The position numbers and the translations under genes were made by a program. Shown here piece by piece: positions 34,801 through 45,468 of a DNA stretch of 64,000 nt. Each line of letters starts with the position of its first letter. Position 1 is the stretch's first letter. The notes beneath the pieces are model-generated. The model did no database searches, was not told where the DNA came from, and saw only the letters and a list, made by a program, of their open reading frames with translations. The stretch is taken from the NCBI RefSeq assembly GCF_011397635.1, contig NC_064755.1:23600059-23664058 (forward strand), given 5' to 3'. The stretch comes from Epinephelus fuscoguttatus. Its lineage: Eukaryota; Chordata; Actinopteri; Perciformes; Serranidae.

Positions 34801-37062
34801 ATAGGTCATGTAATTCCTCCTGAAAACATTCTCCCCCTCGTGTTGTGCAGCGGTCCATCTGGTCAGGAGCTGGATTTCACTTTCCAAAACAGAGACTCTC
34901 CACGCATGGTAACACACACAATTTTAAGAAGTTCTTGCTGTGATATTGTTGAGTATAGCTGCAGTGTTTACACCAGTACTACAGCAAATTTGTGCTTGTT
35001 GACAGATGGACGAGACAGGGCGCATTCTCTCCAACATCTGTAACGTTGTCCCAGGCGGGGTCGTCTGCTTCTTCCCTTCTTATGAGTACTCGAGACGGAT
35101 CATGTCTCACTGGGAGGCCAGCGGTGCGCTGACTCGTCTGGCTAACAAGAAGAAGGTACATCACCCTAGAAAGCTGCCTTTATCTGGCCATAAAGGGATA
35201 GTTTGGATTTTTGAAGTGAGGTTGTATGAGGTGCTGATTCATAGTCAGTGTATTACCTAGAGTAGGTGGAGGTCGAAGCCAACTCCTTTGACAAAACCGG
35301 TGTGTTTATCTTGCATGAGATGAGAGAGATGAGACATGAGAGCTGCTGGTCTTCCGCTGCCGTGATTGGTTAGTTTGTTTTTTGTAAGTGTGTGACTTTG
35401 GTGTTTCAAAGGGTCACTTAGGATTCACCAGAGTCACACAATAACAAACAAACTAACAGATCAAGGCAGCGGTAGGTCAGTAGCTCCTGTGTCATGTGAG
35501 GTAAAATTACTATTTTCGTTAATAGGGTCTGGTGGCTTTGAAGAGAGCAGAGATAAATGCTTCAGTTCCCCATCTGAAATCGCTGTGTGATGGCAACGTA
35601 AAGCTGTCAATTTTTTAAAAAAAAAAATATAGCGCAGTCTTAAACTGATTGATTTTGTAGAACTAAAGAAGCCTCTTGGATGAGAGGTGAAACATCCTCG
35701 AGAAACTCAAGCAAGTCCAGTTGCCTGCAATAGTACTTATAATTACCATCACCTGGATGACTCAGAATCTTCACCAACACATTCATTGCACTGTGGCTGA
35801 TTTAGTTAACCTAGAGATAATGTGCAGAATTTTTTTCCCCCATCAACCGATTGATAGGTTGAAAAGTAGTCAGAATATCAGTCAACCAAGACTTTCTATG
35901 TTTGATACAGCTCTACTATGATAAAGTTCCTCATACAACCCCACTTAAAAAAATCTGAACTTTCCCTTTATCAAAGGGGGGCACACTATTTTAGGTGCAT
36001 CACTCTCAAAGTGAATTTTACAGACAGTCTCTAAGCTATCACAGTTACTTTCTCAGATCTTCCAGGAGCCAAAGAAAGCCAACCAGGTTGAGCAGGTGCT
36101 GAGCGAGTTCTCCCGCTGTATCCAGGTAAGACTGTCACTGCTCAAACAGCAGCCCTCATCACCAGCATTGCCCCTACGACTGACATGCATGTTACAATTT
36201 TCCTTTTGTTAGAGGAGTGCTGTGGACAGCAGCGGGCTCACAGGAGCGCTGCTGTTCTCTGTAGTCGGAGGAAAGATGAGCGAGGGCATCAACTTCTCCG
36301 ATGACTTGGGCAGGTGTGTGTAATTCGGAAGCACATCGACAGCTGGCAGTTGCATACTTTATAAAGAATATTACTACTAAATGCTCTTCTCATTTTGCAT
36401 GTGATGACAGGTGTGTGGTGATGGTGGGGATGCCCTATCCTAACATCAAATCCCCAGAGCTACAGGAGAAGATGTCCTATCTGGACAAACACCTGGTGAG
36501 ACTCTTAACAGTCCTATTAGTTTTCAGTGTATCCACAAACCTGGCTAAACAAGTGGAATGTCATAGGAGTGCTGAGATGAAGCTCTCTCATCATCATTTT
36601 GTTTTTCAGCCTCACAGTGGAGGGAGGAGTCCTGGCCAAGCACTGATAGAAAACCTGTGCATGAAGGCTGTCAATCAATCCATAGGTAACCATACTATCT
36701 TTTTAATTGGTTGAAATTTGATGCCATCAATATTGCACGATCAGTAATGATATGTATTTGACTTCATCTGCCCAAAGGAAGAGCTATCCGTCACCGTGGC
36801 GACTATTCCTCCATTGTGCTGTGTGACAGACGTTACTCTCGACCTGCGACGCTCGCTAAACTTCCCACGTGGATCAAAGATCGCACGAGCGCACACATGA
36901 CTTTTGGCCCGGCTTTTGCTGCCTTACGGAAGGTGAGACACAAGTACGCACACTTATGTATCCACACTTTAACTATTGTGTCATGACTAAAATGTGTGTG
37001 TTTGTTTTCTGTATGTTCTTCTTTCCTAGTTCTTTCAGGAGAAGAAGCAGAAGCAGGTGTAG
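24128..37062 (+). CDS. ddx11: DDX11 (ChlR1) DEAH-box Fe-S DNA helicase
   Basis: 5'-to-3' DNA helicase of the XPD/FANCJ family, needed for sister-chromatid cohesion and replication-fork maintenance. Coding exons: 24128-24259, 24357-24572, 25025-25111, 25230-25366, 25460-25517, 25602-25709, 27523-27610, 27940-28142, 28318-28392, 29071-29148, 29229-29275, 29365-29444, 29529-29570, 29657-29724, 29825-29863, 29966-30104, 32363-32494, 32580-32692, 32779-32851, 34805-34908, 35006-35155, 36057-36125, 36213-36313, 36411-36495, 36610-36685, 36778-36932, 37030-37062. All join in frame to 895 residues (human about 906-970). Motifs: Q-like [14 protein letters not shown]; Walker A SPTGTGKS split by intron 1 of the coding region; Ia [11 protein letters not shown]; four Fe-S cysteines (NLC, DRC, VCPYH, ACPYY); [54 protein letters not shown]. 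No key residue is missing. A non-coding first exon ends at 23668; exon 2 begins near 24110. Confidence 0.96.
26384..26643 (-). repeat. SINE-like dispersed repeat in ddx11 intron (reverse copy)
   Basis: Reverse-complement copy of the family at 3659-4640 and 53910-54270. It has an ATTCATTCATTCATT tail, then CCCAGCTGACATTGGGCGAG, GTACACCCTGGACAGGTCAC, and AACCTGCATGTCTTTGGACT. The tRNA-like head is missing, so it is 5'-truncated. It sits in the 1.8-kb intron between the Ia-motif exon and the first Fe-S exon. The rest of that intron shows only a CT run near 25818-25842. Confidence 0.75.
30790..31010 (+). repeat. fish dispersed repeat (TTTATTTATAAAG..CCTCAGAGGGCTTTACAG)
   Basis: Contains CAATTCAATTTTATTTATAA, CCTCAGAGGGCTTTACAGCA, GGTAGAAACCTCAGGAAGAG and AACTGAGGAGGGATCCCC, in the order of a well-known repeat of perciform genomes. 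It lies in a ddx11 intron. The exact family was not assigned. Confidence 0.6.
31132..31652. mobile_element. possible hAT-like element with CAGGGTTCCC termini
   Basis: Starts CAGGGTTCCCACTG and ends GTATGGGAAGCCTG, inverted termini with a few mismatches. AAAAGTCATG-type words recur within it. I could not see a matching 8-bp flank duplication, so the ends and class are uncertain. Confidence 0.45.
33060..34045 (+). mobile_element. decayed L2/Rex1-like LINE reverse-transcriptase remnant in ddx11 intron
   Basis: With frameshifts the plus strand shows [16 protein letters not shown], then [12 protein letters not shown], then [13 protein letters not shown], the order of the C-terminal part of L2/Rex1-type reverse transcriptases in fish (..W..HI..VC.K..Q.L.., ..KI.G....L..L, ..DP.HVL..E..LLPSG). 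It ends near ACAATAAATGTATCATCATC. Multiple stops; no intact frame. Confidence 0.6.
35191..35970. mobile_element. long-terminal-inverted-repeat MITE in ddx11 intron
   Basis: Begins AAAGGGATAGTTTGGATTTT and ends AAAAAATCTGAACTTTCCCT with TTTA, giving complementary termini of about 20 bases with mismatches. The interior segment CAGATCAAGGCAGCGGTAGG recurs at about 53540, defining a family. It was later interrupted by a retroelement fragment (35655-35785). It lies between the motif IV exon and the next ddx11 exon. Confidence 0.6.
35655..35785 (+). mobile_element. GIY-YIG retroelement 3' fragment nested in the ddx11 intronic MITE
   Basis: AACTAAAGAAGCCTCTTGGA, GAGAAACTCAAGCAAGTCCA and CCTGGATGACTCAGAATCTT match, on the opposite strand, the segment 61985-62095 near the window end. 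There, that sequence follows a readable element C-terminus. Only the 3' UTR portion survives here. Confidence 0.7.
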
Positions 37063-37634
37063 TGTCACTTACACTGGACATTTCCCAACACCAAGGTTAG
37101 GAAGAACCCAGTGCAACAGTGGTCGTGAGCATTTTGAAGTCGTCAGACCTCTGAGTTCTCCTGGCTGGAATTCAAGGGTCAGCCAGGGATCATACTTTTA
37201 CTTTATGTTCCAAATGTTTCGTAAGTTGCCTATTTCCTTTTGGCTTGCTAGCATCTCTGGTGTAGAGAGGTGAAGATGAATAACACTGCAGACAAAGGCC
37301 ATTTATCACATTAAGTCAGGTGTATCTGTCCTGCAGTGTTTTTGATTTCAGTCTGGAACAAGTTGGATATTTTTTTAATTGAGTATATTGAAATGAATTA
37401 CTGAAGCAGCTCCTACACAGAGAGCAGGCACAGTTCCGGCTTAAGAATCCATGTGACTGATTTACCCTTGAAGAAGATATTAAATATTTAAAGAATTCCA
37501 TGTTAGGTGTTATGTAATGGGAAAATTACTTTTATTTAATGGAAAGATGTTACTGAAATGCTTCTATGATTTCAGAGACTGTTCTAATAGTATCTGTTTA
37601 GTTTAATTTTATGAAAATATGCTTTACTGTTATC

Positions 37635-37650
37635 AATAAATTGCTTTATT
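37635..37650. terminator. overlapping convergent poly(A) signals of ddx11 and washc1
   Basis: The sequence AATAAATTGCTTTATT is an imperfect palindrome that carries AATAAA for ddx11 (plus, 37635-37640) and, 4 bases on, AATAAA for washc1 (minus, 37650-37645). The ddx11 3' UTR would be about 0.6 kb and the washc1 3' UTR about 0.25 kb. No other AATAAA was noticed on the plus strand between the ddx11 stop and here. A second minus-strand candidate lies near 37530. Confidence 0.65.
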
Positions 37651-37876
37651 ATTTGAGTTTTAGTGGTGTTTTGTTCAACTGGTTACACAAATCAGCGCAC
37701 TTATCATTAGGAAGCCAATTATTGGCCACTTTAGAGTTTCTGTTAGCAAGAGACCCTATCACTTTTACAATGTTGTTAAGTGATCAGATGAAAATGTAAG
37801 TCCTTTGTACACAAAATTATCCCAGACTATTGATTGCTTTCATTATCAGCGCTTTAAGTGTTCATTGTCCTTCATG

Positions 37877-40426
37877 TTATGCTTCCCAATCATCGTCATC
37901 TGTTGCCGCGTGTGGGGCAGGAAGTGGTGGGATGGCATCTGACATCCTGGCAAATGCGCCGCCGGTACCAGCTGGAGCCTCGCTAGACTCCCCACCAGCT
38001 GGACCCTTACCAGATATGCCTGCAGAGAGAACAGGACACATTATTTAAATGTACGCAGCTCCAACCACCATCGTTTTTAACCTTGTTTCACATAAAAAGT
38101 ATTCCTCACCTTTCCTTCGCATGGCAAGTTTATTGAAGAGATCAGACATAAAGTCTCCGCCGCTGGATGCCGCTCCCACTGCTGTGAGGCAAAGACAGGA
38201 AGTTACTAAATAATCATGCAATCAGTATTTTTTTTTTTAATTAGTATTGGAGCAGCGAAGCCGTTTCACTCATTCCCCAGTGCTGTGCTTCAAAGTGGTG
38301 CGCATAATTACAACAAAACTTGTTATCAAGTTAGTCGGTATAAGCAGCTCTCTCTAAATATGAAATGTTAGGTCATGCCCTGGCCAACCAACCAGAAATG
38401 AAGGCAAACATACGCCCTCTGATGTCAGGTCAGACCATTAACAATACGCCAAGTTAACCTTTTTAATGAGGTCGCCATTTATAAAGCAAAGGTCACAAAG
38501 CCACGAACTTTAATATAACTATATGATATACATACACAAACGCTCACACCCTGACATGAGTGAACGGTAACCAGACACTGGTCACATGCTGTGCTTTGAT
38601 TGCATGACTTTCTCATCATTGTTAAAGCTGCATCGTGTAGCAGTTAATAAAACATGAGAGGAACCACATCTTCACTCAAACAATCCGACACCTTGCTCTT
38701 GCTCCTTCTGTTTCTTCTTCTCCATCTTGCGCTCTTTGACGTTGCGTAACTTGGCTTTGCCGATGCCTCCGGCGTTGCGGATGGACTCCAGGAGACTGGC
38801 ACGGCCGTCTGATGGCTCGACTACCTCGCTGGGAGCACCAGACACAGGGCCTGCAGACAGAAGAGACAGTCACCGGTAGCAGTGGTAATTTGGGTTTTGA
38901 GCACATTAATGTCAACAAGGACAATCTATTTCAAGAGCGAGTGAACAGGGTTTCTCAGTGTGTGTGTGTGTGTGTGTGAAGGAGGAGCAGGTTTTCACCA
39001 CTTTAATACACTGTCCAGCTCGATCATACTCCTCCAAGTCTGTAGTGTGGAGCCAGTACAAGATCTCTGAGTTGTGTGCATGCAACAAACAGGCATGGAG
39101 CCAGATGTTATAAACATTCGAGGCTCAGCCCAAACCCAAGAGGGTCCGGGGGCAAACTTCCATATTTTCCCATTTACAGCAGCACAATTTTTCAAGCCAT
39201 TTGAGAGGACAGAATGCTTAAAATCTGTACACTTTTTGGAAAAAACATGATAGTTGCCAAGGGAAATCTCCAACCTATTTTGTATCTAATTGTTCTCCAA
39301 TGGTATTCATCATTCTGTAACCATAACACAAATGTTGAGGATGACTAAATTCCACTCCTGGTTCCTAAAGAGGCAAAAATTGTCTGATGCTACTATTTTT
39401 AAGTTGCAGAACATAGGTAGGGCAGGAGCCCTACTTCTGTTATACTAGAGATCACAGCTTAACGATCCCCAACAATGCCAAGTAAACACGGTCTGCAATA
39501 CTCTGAACTGAATATCAGGACAGCAGAAAAACAGTAACTCAGGTTAGATTTCTTCAGGGAATACCATAAATTTGGGGCTTTTAAGAAAATATTTAGGACA
39601 TTTTGGAGCCCTTGTGACAAACCTGAACTTGGTGCTCGAGAAACTTCTGTGGGGCCGTCAACAGGAGGCGGTGGCGGAGGAGGGGGAGGAGGGGGAGCTC
39701 CTGCAGGAATGGCGGGAGTGAGGGCGGGCTCAGGAGGAGGAGGGGGTGGGGGAGGTGGTGGCGGAGGCGCAGCATTAGATTGGAGCTGAAATCCTGAAAG
39801 AGAAAGAAATAAAAAAAAAAAGTCATCAGATTACAAACCCAGCATCGACCCAAACTACAATGAGAAACTAAGAGGTGTGTGTCTGTGTGTGTGGGTACCC
39901 TGTGCATTGCTCTCCTCAGCGAAGGAGGGCAGATCAGGGATATTGTGTGTGGGTCCTGATGGGGCAAAGCCAGGCCCCAGGTCTGCGCTGTAGGACAGGT
40001 CATCTGCAATGCCTGGCAGGTCAGGCAGGTAGGATGGCACATCTATCTCGGGCACCTGGCCCAGGTCTGGCACGTAGAAGTAAGACTCTGCCGTCTGTTT
40101 GAGAGAAAAGATCAGAGACAGCATTAATCATCAAATGTATCATTACTAATCCTACATATAAAACAGTCTAATTAACAATGTCTTCGCTTTGGAAAATGGT
40201 GTGTGAGGTACCTGTCTCTCCAGTTGCTCTCTCTTCGTGATGGACAATGGTGCGTCAAACGGTTTCTCCTCTTTCTCTGTCTCTAGTGTCGTGTGCGTTT
40301 TTGTCACAGCTCCCGCCAGAGGATCAAGGAACACATACTTCTTATATCTTTAAAAGCACACAAATCCAGACATATGAAGAACGGATTGAAATCAAATCTG
40401 TTCTTACAGTTAGTATCTGTCTACTT

Positions 40427-40464
<38 letters not shown>

Positions 40465-40866
40465 ACGCACAAGTTCTCTGTAGTATTAAAGAGCAACAGG
40501 GAGCTGACAGATGAGATGTTGCGCGGCAGACTGCCCAGCCCCTCCTCTGTCTCATCCTCAGACCTCTTCTTCTTGCTCACACACACAGGGAAATACATCA
40601 GCTTCTCCTGAAAGGAAGACATAGAGACATAGAGTGAGAGGCAGATTTGTGAAATGTCAAGTAAATCTTCTGGAATAACGCAAATCACAAATGCCACCAA
40701 AGTGCCCCTGCGCACAGATGCATGCGCGCCCACACTACAATACCGAATTATATGGCTGGGGACATTGCTTCTGGGGGGATATTGAATAATACATTTCTGC
40801 ACCAGAGAAAATTGCCAGCAGTGTTTTCATTTCTCCCTCCTCGCCCTCTCCGACAAATACGCACAG

Positions 40867-40921
<55 letters not shown>

Positions 40922-43900
40922 CCAACACATTGCAAGACCAAGCAGACGCAGCAAAAAATATGCTGGTTTTCTTAAAGTTTCCTAAGATGGTAATGGAAAA
41001 ACTGTGGTGTTCACTTTAAATAATGCAGGAGCCTGTGCTGAGCCGTGCACACACAGACACAGACACAGACACTAGACCACTTCGGAAACATTATCACACG
41101 TTGCATTTTTATACTTCTATGTTGCTGTTTTTTTTACCATCTAATCAAGTATAAGAAAAAAGAATATGACGCTAATATAAAGCTGATCTGATGTGCTCTC
41201 CTCTGTCATATCTTTAGACCTGTAGAATAACCCAAACAGGTCTGATGAATATTCCATCCAAAATGTTTCAGTTCAAATGCCATGACGTCCATTACAGCCA
41301 GTGTAACGTTTCATTAAGTGGTTGTGAGTTTGTTATTTAACTGTGAAAAATTGAAACCGACGTGGATGAAAGCTTATCAGTGCTGGTTGAGCGATAAATG
41401 ATTTTTTAACATGGGTGCTGCTAATCATGAAAAAGCAGCTGTTTGTGTGGGGAAAAAAAGTATTAGTTAGCACAACAACAAAATAGCAGAAATATGTGGC
41501 ATCCAATTTGCCATGCAGATAGTAGCACATGAATGTGAAGCATGCTTTATAACAGGCTTGTGTCATATTTGTATCACTAGAAATTAGGGGTGGGAATCAC
41601 CAGGGGCTCCACGATACGATATTAGTGCGATTTTAAACGTGTTGCGATAGGTATTGCGATAAAATACGTAGCGATATATTGTGATTTATTACCTGTTTTC
41701 AACTGCAAATAACATCCCCAAAGGGAAACTTTGTCAACATCTGTTTTATCTAATAAGAAATCTCATTTCAGTGTTTTTCTTGCAGCAAAACGTATGTAAT
41801 GGACTTAAAAAGCAGCCGATATATTATTCAAGTAGGCTATATTTATAAGTTATATAACAATAAAAAAAAAAAGAATACTTGGCACTGTGTGACGATACGA
41901 TACTGCCACACAAAAATATCGCGATACTTTGCTGCATCGGTTCCCCCCGCCCCCCCATCCCTACTAGAAATGTTTATCCATCCATACCAGAGCAAATAAT
42001 TAATTGAAACACGTGTCAATGATTTTTAATTTTCCTTAAAAGAACTGGGCAGCAACTGTGTTCTCATCCAGAAGGATATCGAAAGCACGCAGAGTTTTGT
42101 CCAACAACAAAATGAAGTCTTCCCTTACATGTCAGACATTTTATAGGCTACAAAAAACAAGAATAATAAAAATAATAAATCATACGTAATAAAATAAAAT
42201 AAAATAAAAAAAGGGTTCCCATATTGTTACATTCATGTCATGTTCACATGGGACATACCAGTATAATCAAGTATTAACAGACGTTCAAATACGTGTCAAA
42301 GTTTTAGTTTTTGTCAGGCTCTATCTGTTCTGTTTTGAGTTAGGCAGGTATTTATTCACATTCATATGGCAGTGTTTTCCTAATTTAGGGCTGCAACTCA
42401 CAATTATGTTCATTACAGATTAATCTGTAGATTATTTTCTTAATTAACTGATTTATTGTTTGAGCTACAATACACTAGGAAACAGTGAGAAAAGCCTGTT
42501 ACAATATCCTAGAGCCTCAAGTGCCTTCATCAACGTCTTGTTTTGTCCAAATAACACTTCCAAATCCAAAAATATTAAATTAAATATGATGTAAGACCAT
42601 GGAAAGCAATAAATCCTCACATTTGAGAACCTGGAAATATCACATTTCTAGCATTTTTTGCTTTAAAAATGATTCAATGATTAACTGATCATCAAAGAAG
42701 TTGTTGATTAATATTCTGTTGATGGTATATTTGATTAATTGACTAATTGTTGCAGCTCTATTTTAATTATTCAGACATTATCAGATCAGAAGAACCTGGC
42801 TCATTGATAATCATCATGACATGTGACCAAATCCACCTGGCCCTCAAAGCATGTGCATGAATTCTGTGCTGTTTAAAGTTATATTGAATAAAGAGTCATC
42901 CATCTTCCACCACTGGTGCAGGTCTGGGTCGTTTTAGGTAAAGCAACACAGCCCAGATGTCCTTCCCTGCCTCCCTGAGGGCTCCTGAGGTGATTCCAGA
43001 TCAGACAGGATATATAATACCTCCTCAGGGAGGCGTGCAGGAGACATCAGATCCTCCCTTCACTTTAACTTGCTTCTTTTCAACAAGACAGAGAAGCCCC
43101 TAAGGGTGAGCCCAGGCACCCTGTGAAGGACGGTCATTTAGGCTTCTACTATCAGTGATTTCATTCTTTTGGTTGTTACTCAGAGCTCAGGATCACAGGT
43201 ACGGGTTTGGACGTAGATTACGGGTTTTGCTTCAGGGTTCAAGTTATGCTTCACTACATCATCGTGGATGTCACAATGACATTAGACACAGTGCTTAATT
43301 CACTGGCAAAAGAGGCGGTGTCTCCCATTTACACATAACAGAGACCAGGGGAGTATATCTCAATTATCGAGGAATCACACTGCTCATCCTCCTCTGTAAA
43401 TCATTTACCAGGATGCAGAAAAAAAACTTAAATTTTAGAGGAACAAGGTGGACTCTGTCCTGGTCATGGGACAGAGGAACTGCTCTTAACTCCTGCATAA
43501 ATATTGATGGGGTCATGGGAGTTTGTCCCTACAGTCTGCATAAATATGGAGGAGTCGAGACTTGAGCTCCAAGCCCTCCTGTCCTCGTATGACCACAGCG
43601 AGAGCTGTGTCATAATTCTCAGCAGGAAGATAAAAGCCATGTAAATGGAAATTAATCATGGCTCTATTTATCCCTGTTTTGAACCCGCAGTTTTAGCAGT
43701 GTCAGCTGTATGAAAAGGCCCCAACACTATCAGGCTGGCGCGCACTTTATTCTCTTTCATATTAGTTAGAGCACTGTGGCTTGTGGGCTTCAAAACATTT
43801 AAACACTTTGTGAACCCATGGCTTCCTTTACAAGTCACATTTTTATTGTTGCATTAATTCCTCATGTAGTCAGCATTTTAATGTGTTTATCTCACCTGCA

Positions 43901-45429
43901 AGGCCTTCTCATCAAAGGGTCGAAGTTTATTCTGTATCCTGCGTCGGGGGCGAGTTTGTGAGGAGGGGTCTGCAGCCTCGGTGAAGATAGAAGAGTAATC
44001 CTGAAGCCGATCCGGAGCCGGGTACTTGGCACTGGAGAAAACCTATACACACAGAAAAGAGCTGACGTAGCTGACAAACACGGGGCTAATTATTGCTTTC
44101 AGTGATCCTGTCGCCTTATTGTGTCTCTATTGTGTATCATAGGTGCAATATATGTAAAGCTGCTTGCCAAAGTGGAGGCGCCATGTTACCTTGGTGGCCT
44201 TTTTACTGCCTTTGATCTTGTCAACACGGGCCTGAGCTAATCTGATCCGGTCAGTGACGCTCTGCAGCTGGCGGCGGTTCTTCTCTACACTGTCAGACAC
44301 CCTGGAAGCAACACACACATCCACACCGACATGAATATCAACATACACACATCAACACACAGAGAAAAAAAAATCTGTCCATATTACACAATCCAATTTA
44401 GAGCAATACGTAACTTGAGAAACCCTATTACACATTTCCTTCTTTATACACACTCTGCAGGGTGCTGAATCCTGACAATGAATTCATTAAGTCATTATAG
44501 ACTTCATGCATTTAATAAGAGTGATGTACAACTCTTTTTGTACTCTATTAATCATTCGACATCAATCATCTAATTACTACACATAAGCTTTCAAAAGGTT
44601 ATACTGGCAAAACAATTATGTTAATAAATGTCACTCTTTCTCACAGAGTTACAGGAGACACTTATGATGTGGCTTAGAGTATGGATTTGTCAGTATAATG
44701 CACTGAATCGTTTATTTAATGTCCAGATATACTTGGCACAGATGCTGTGATATCAACAACCTTTTTGATTCCTGTTATGTAGTCTTAAAAGTTTTTGTTT
44801 TAACTGGCCTCATTCATTATTCCCTGGTAGTGTCAACACTCCCACTACCGTCTAGCATTTTTAATTGTATTTATTCACCAAATTAAATTAATAATAACAA
44901 AAAAAATAACAGATAACCGCTAATGAAAACAGCCCTGACAAAGAGCATACAAACTACAGAAAATGGAAAAAAAAAAAAACACTTGGCACAACACTCAGTC
45001 CTGTCATGATTAATTCATCTCTCAATAATCATTTTTTTGTTATTTATTTATTTATTAAAAATGTCACAAATAATGCATCTATTATAACTTACTGACAACA
45101 CAGAGAAATTCAAGCAAAACTAGTGACTATTTGTAATGACATAAACAACAACATTTTTCAACTTGTAAAAAAGCAATAATATCACCATAACTAATCACTT
45201 GTTAAACTGACTTTTGAGCTATTAATCAATTGATCGAATATCCTTTTTGCACATCTTATGCATGTTAACATTATGTTAATTTAATATGATACAAGTAGTA
45301 CTCTGTTATTTGCATACCAAGGGAAAACCATGACACACGAGCTAAAGAATTGCTACAAAGCCATTGTGTTAATTGTTGCTTTAAGTTCCTACCTCTGTCA
45401 TCTGTGTGTGTGTGTGCTTGTGTGTGTGC

Positions 45430-45468
<39 letters not shown>

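Noticed and set aside
36301-36714. 137-codon frame suggesting a retained ddx11 intron
   Set aside because: The frame runs through two introns with good GT-AG sites. The helicase motif continuity needs both to be removed.
39593-40042. 149-codon minus-strand frame overlapping washc1
   Set aside because: It covers washc1 exons 7 and 8 in the wrong frame. The correct frames give [17 protein letters not shown] and the poly-proline tract.
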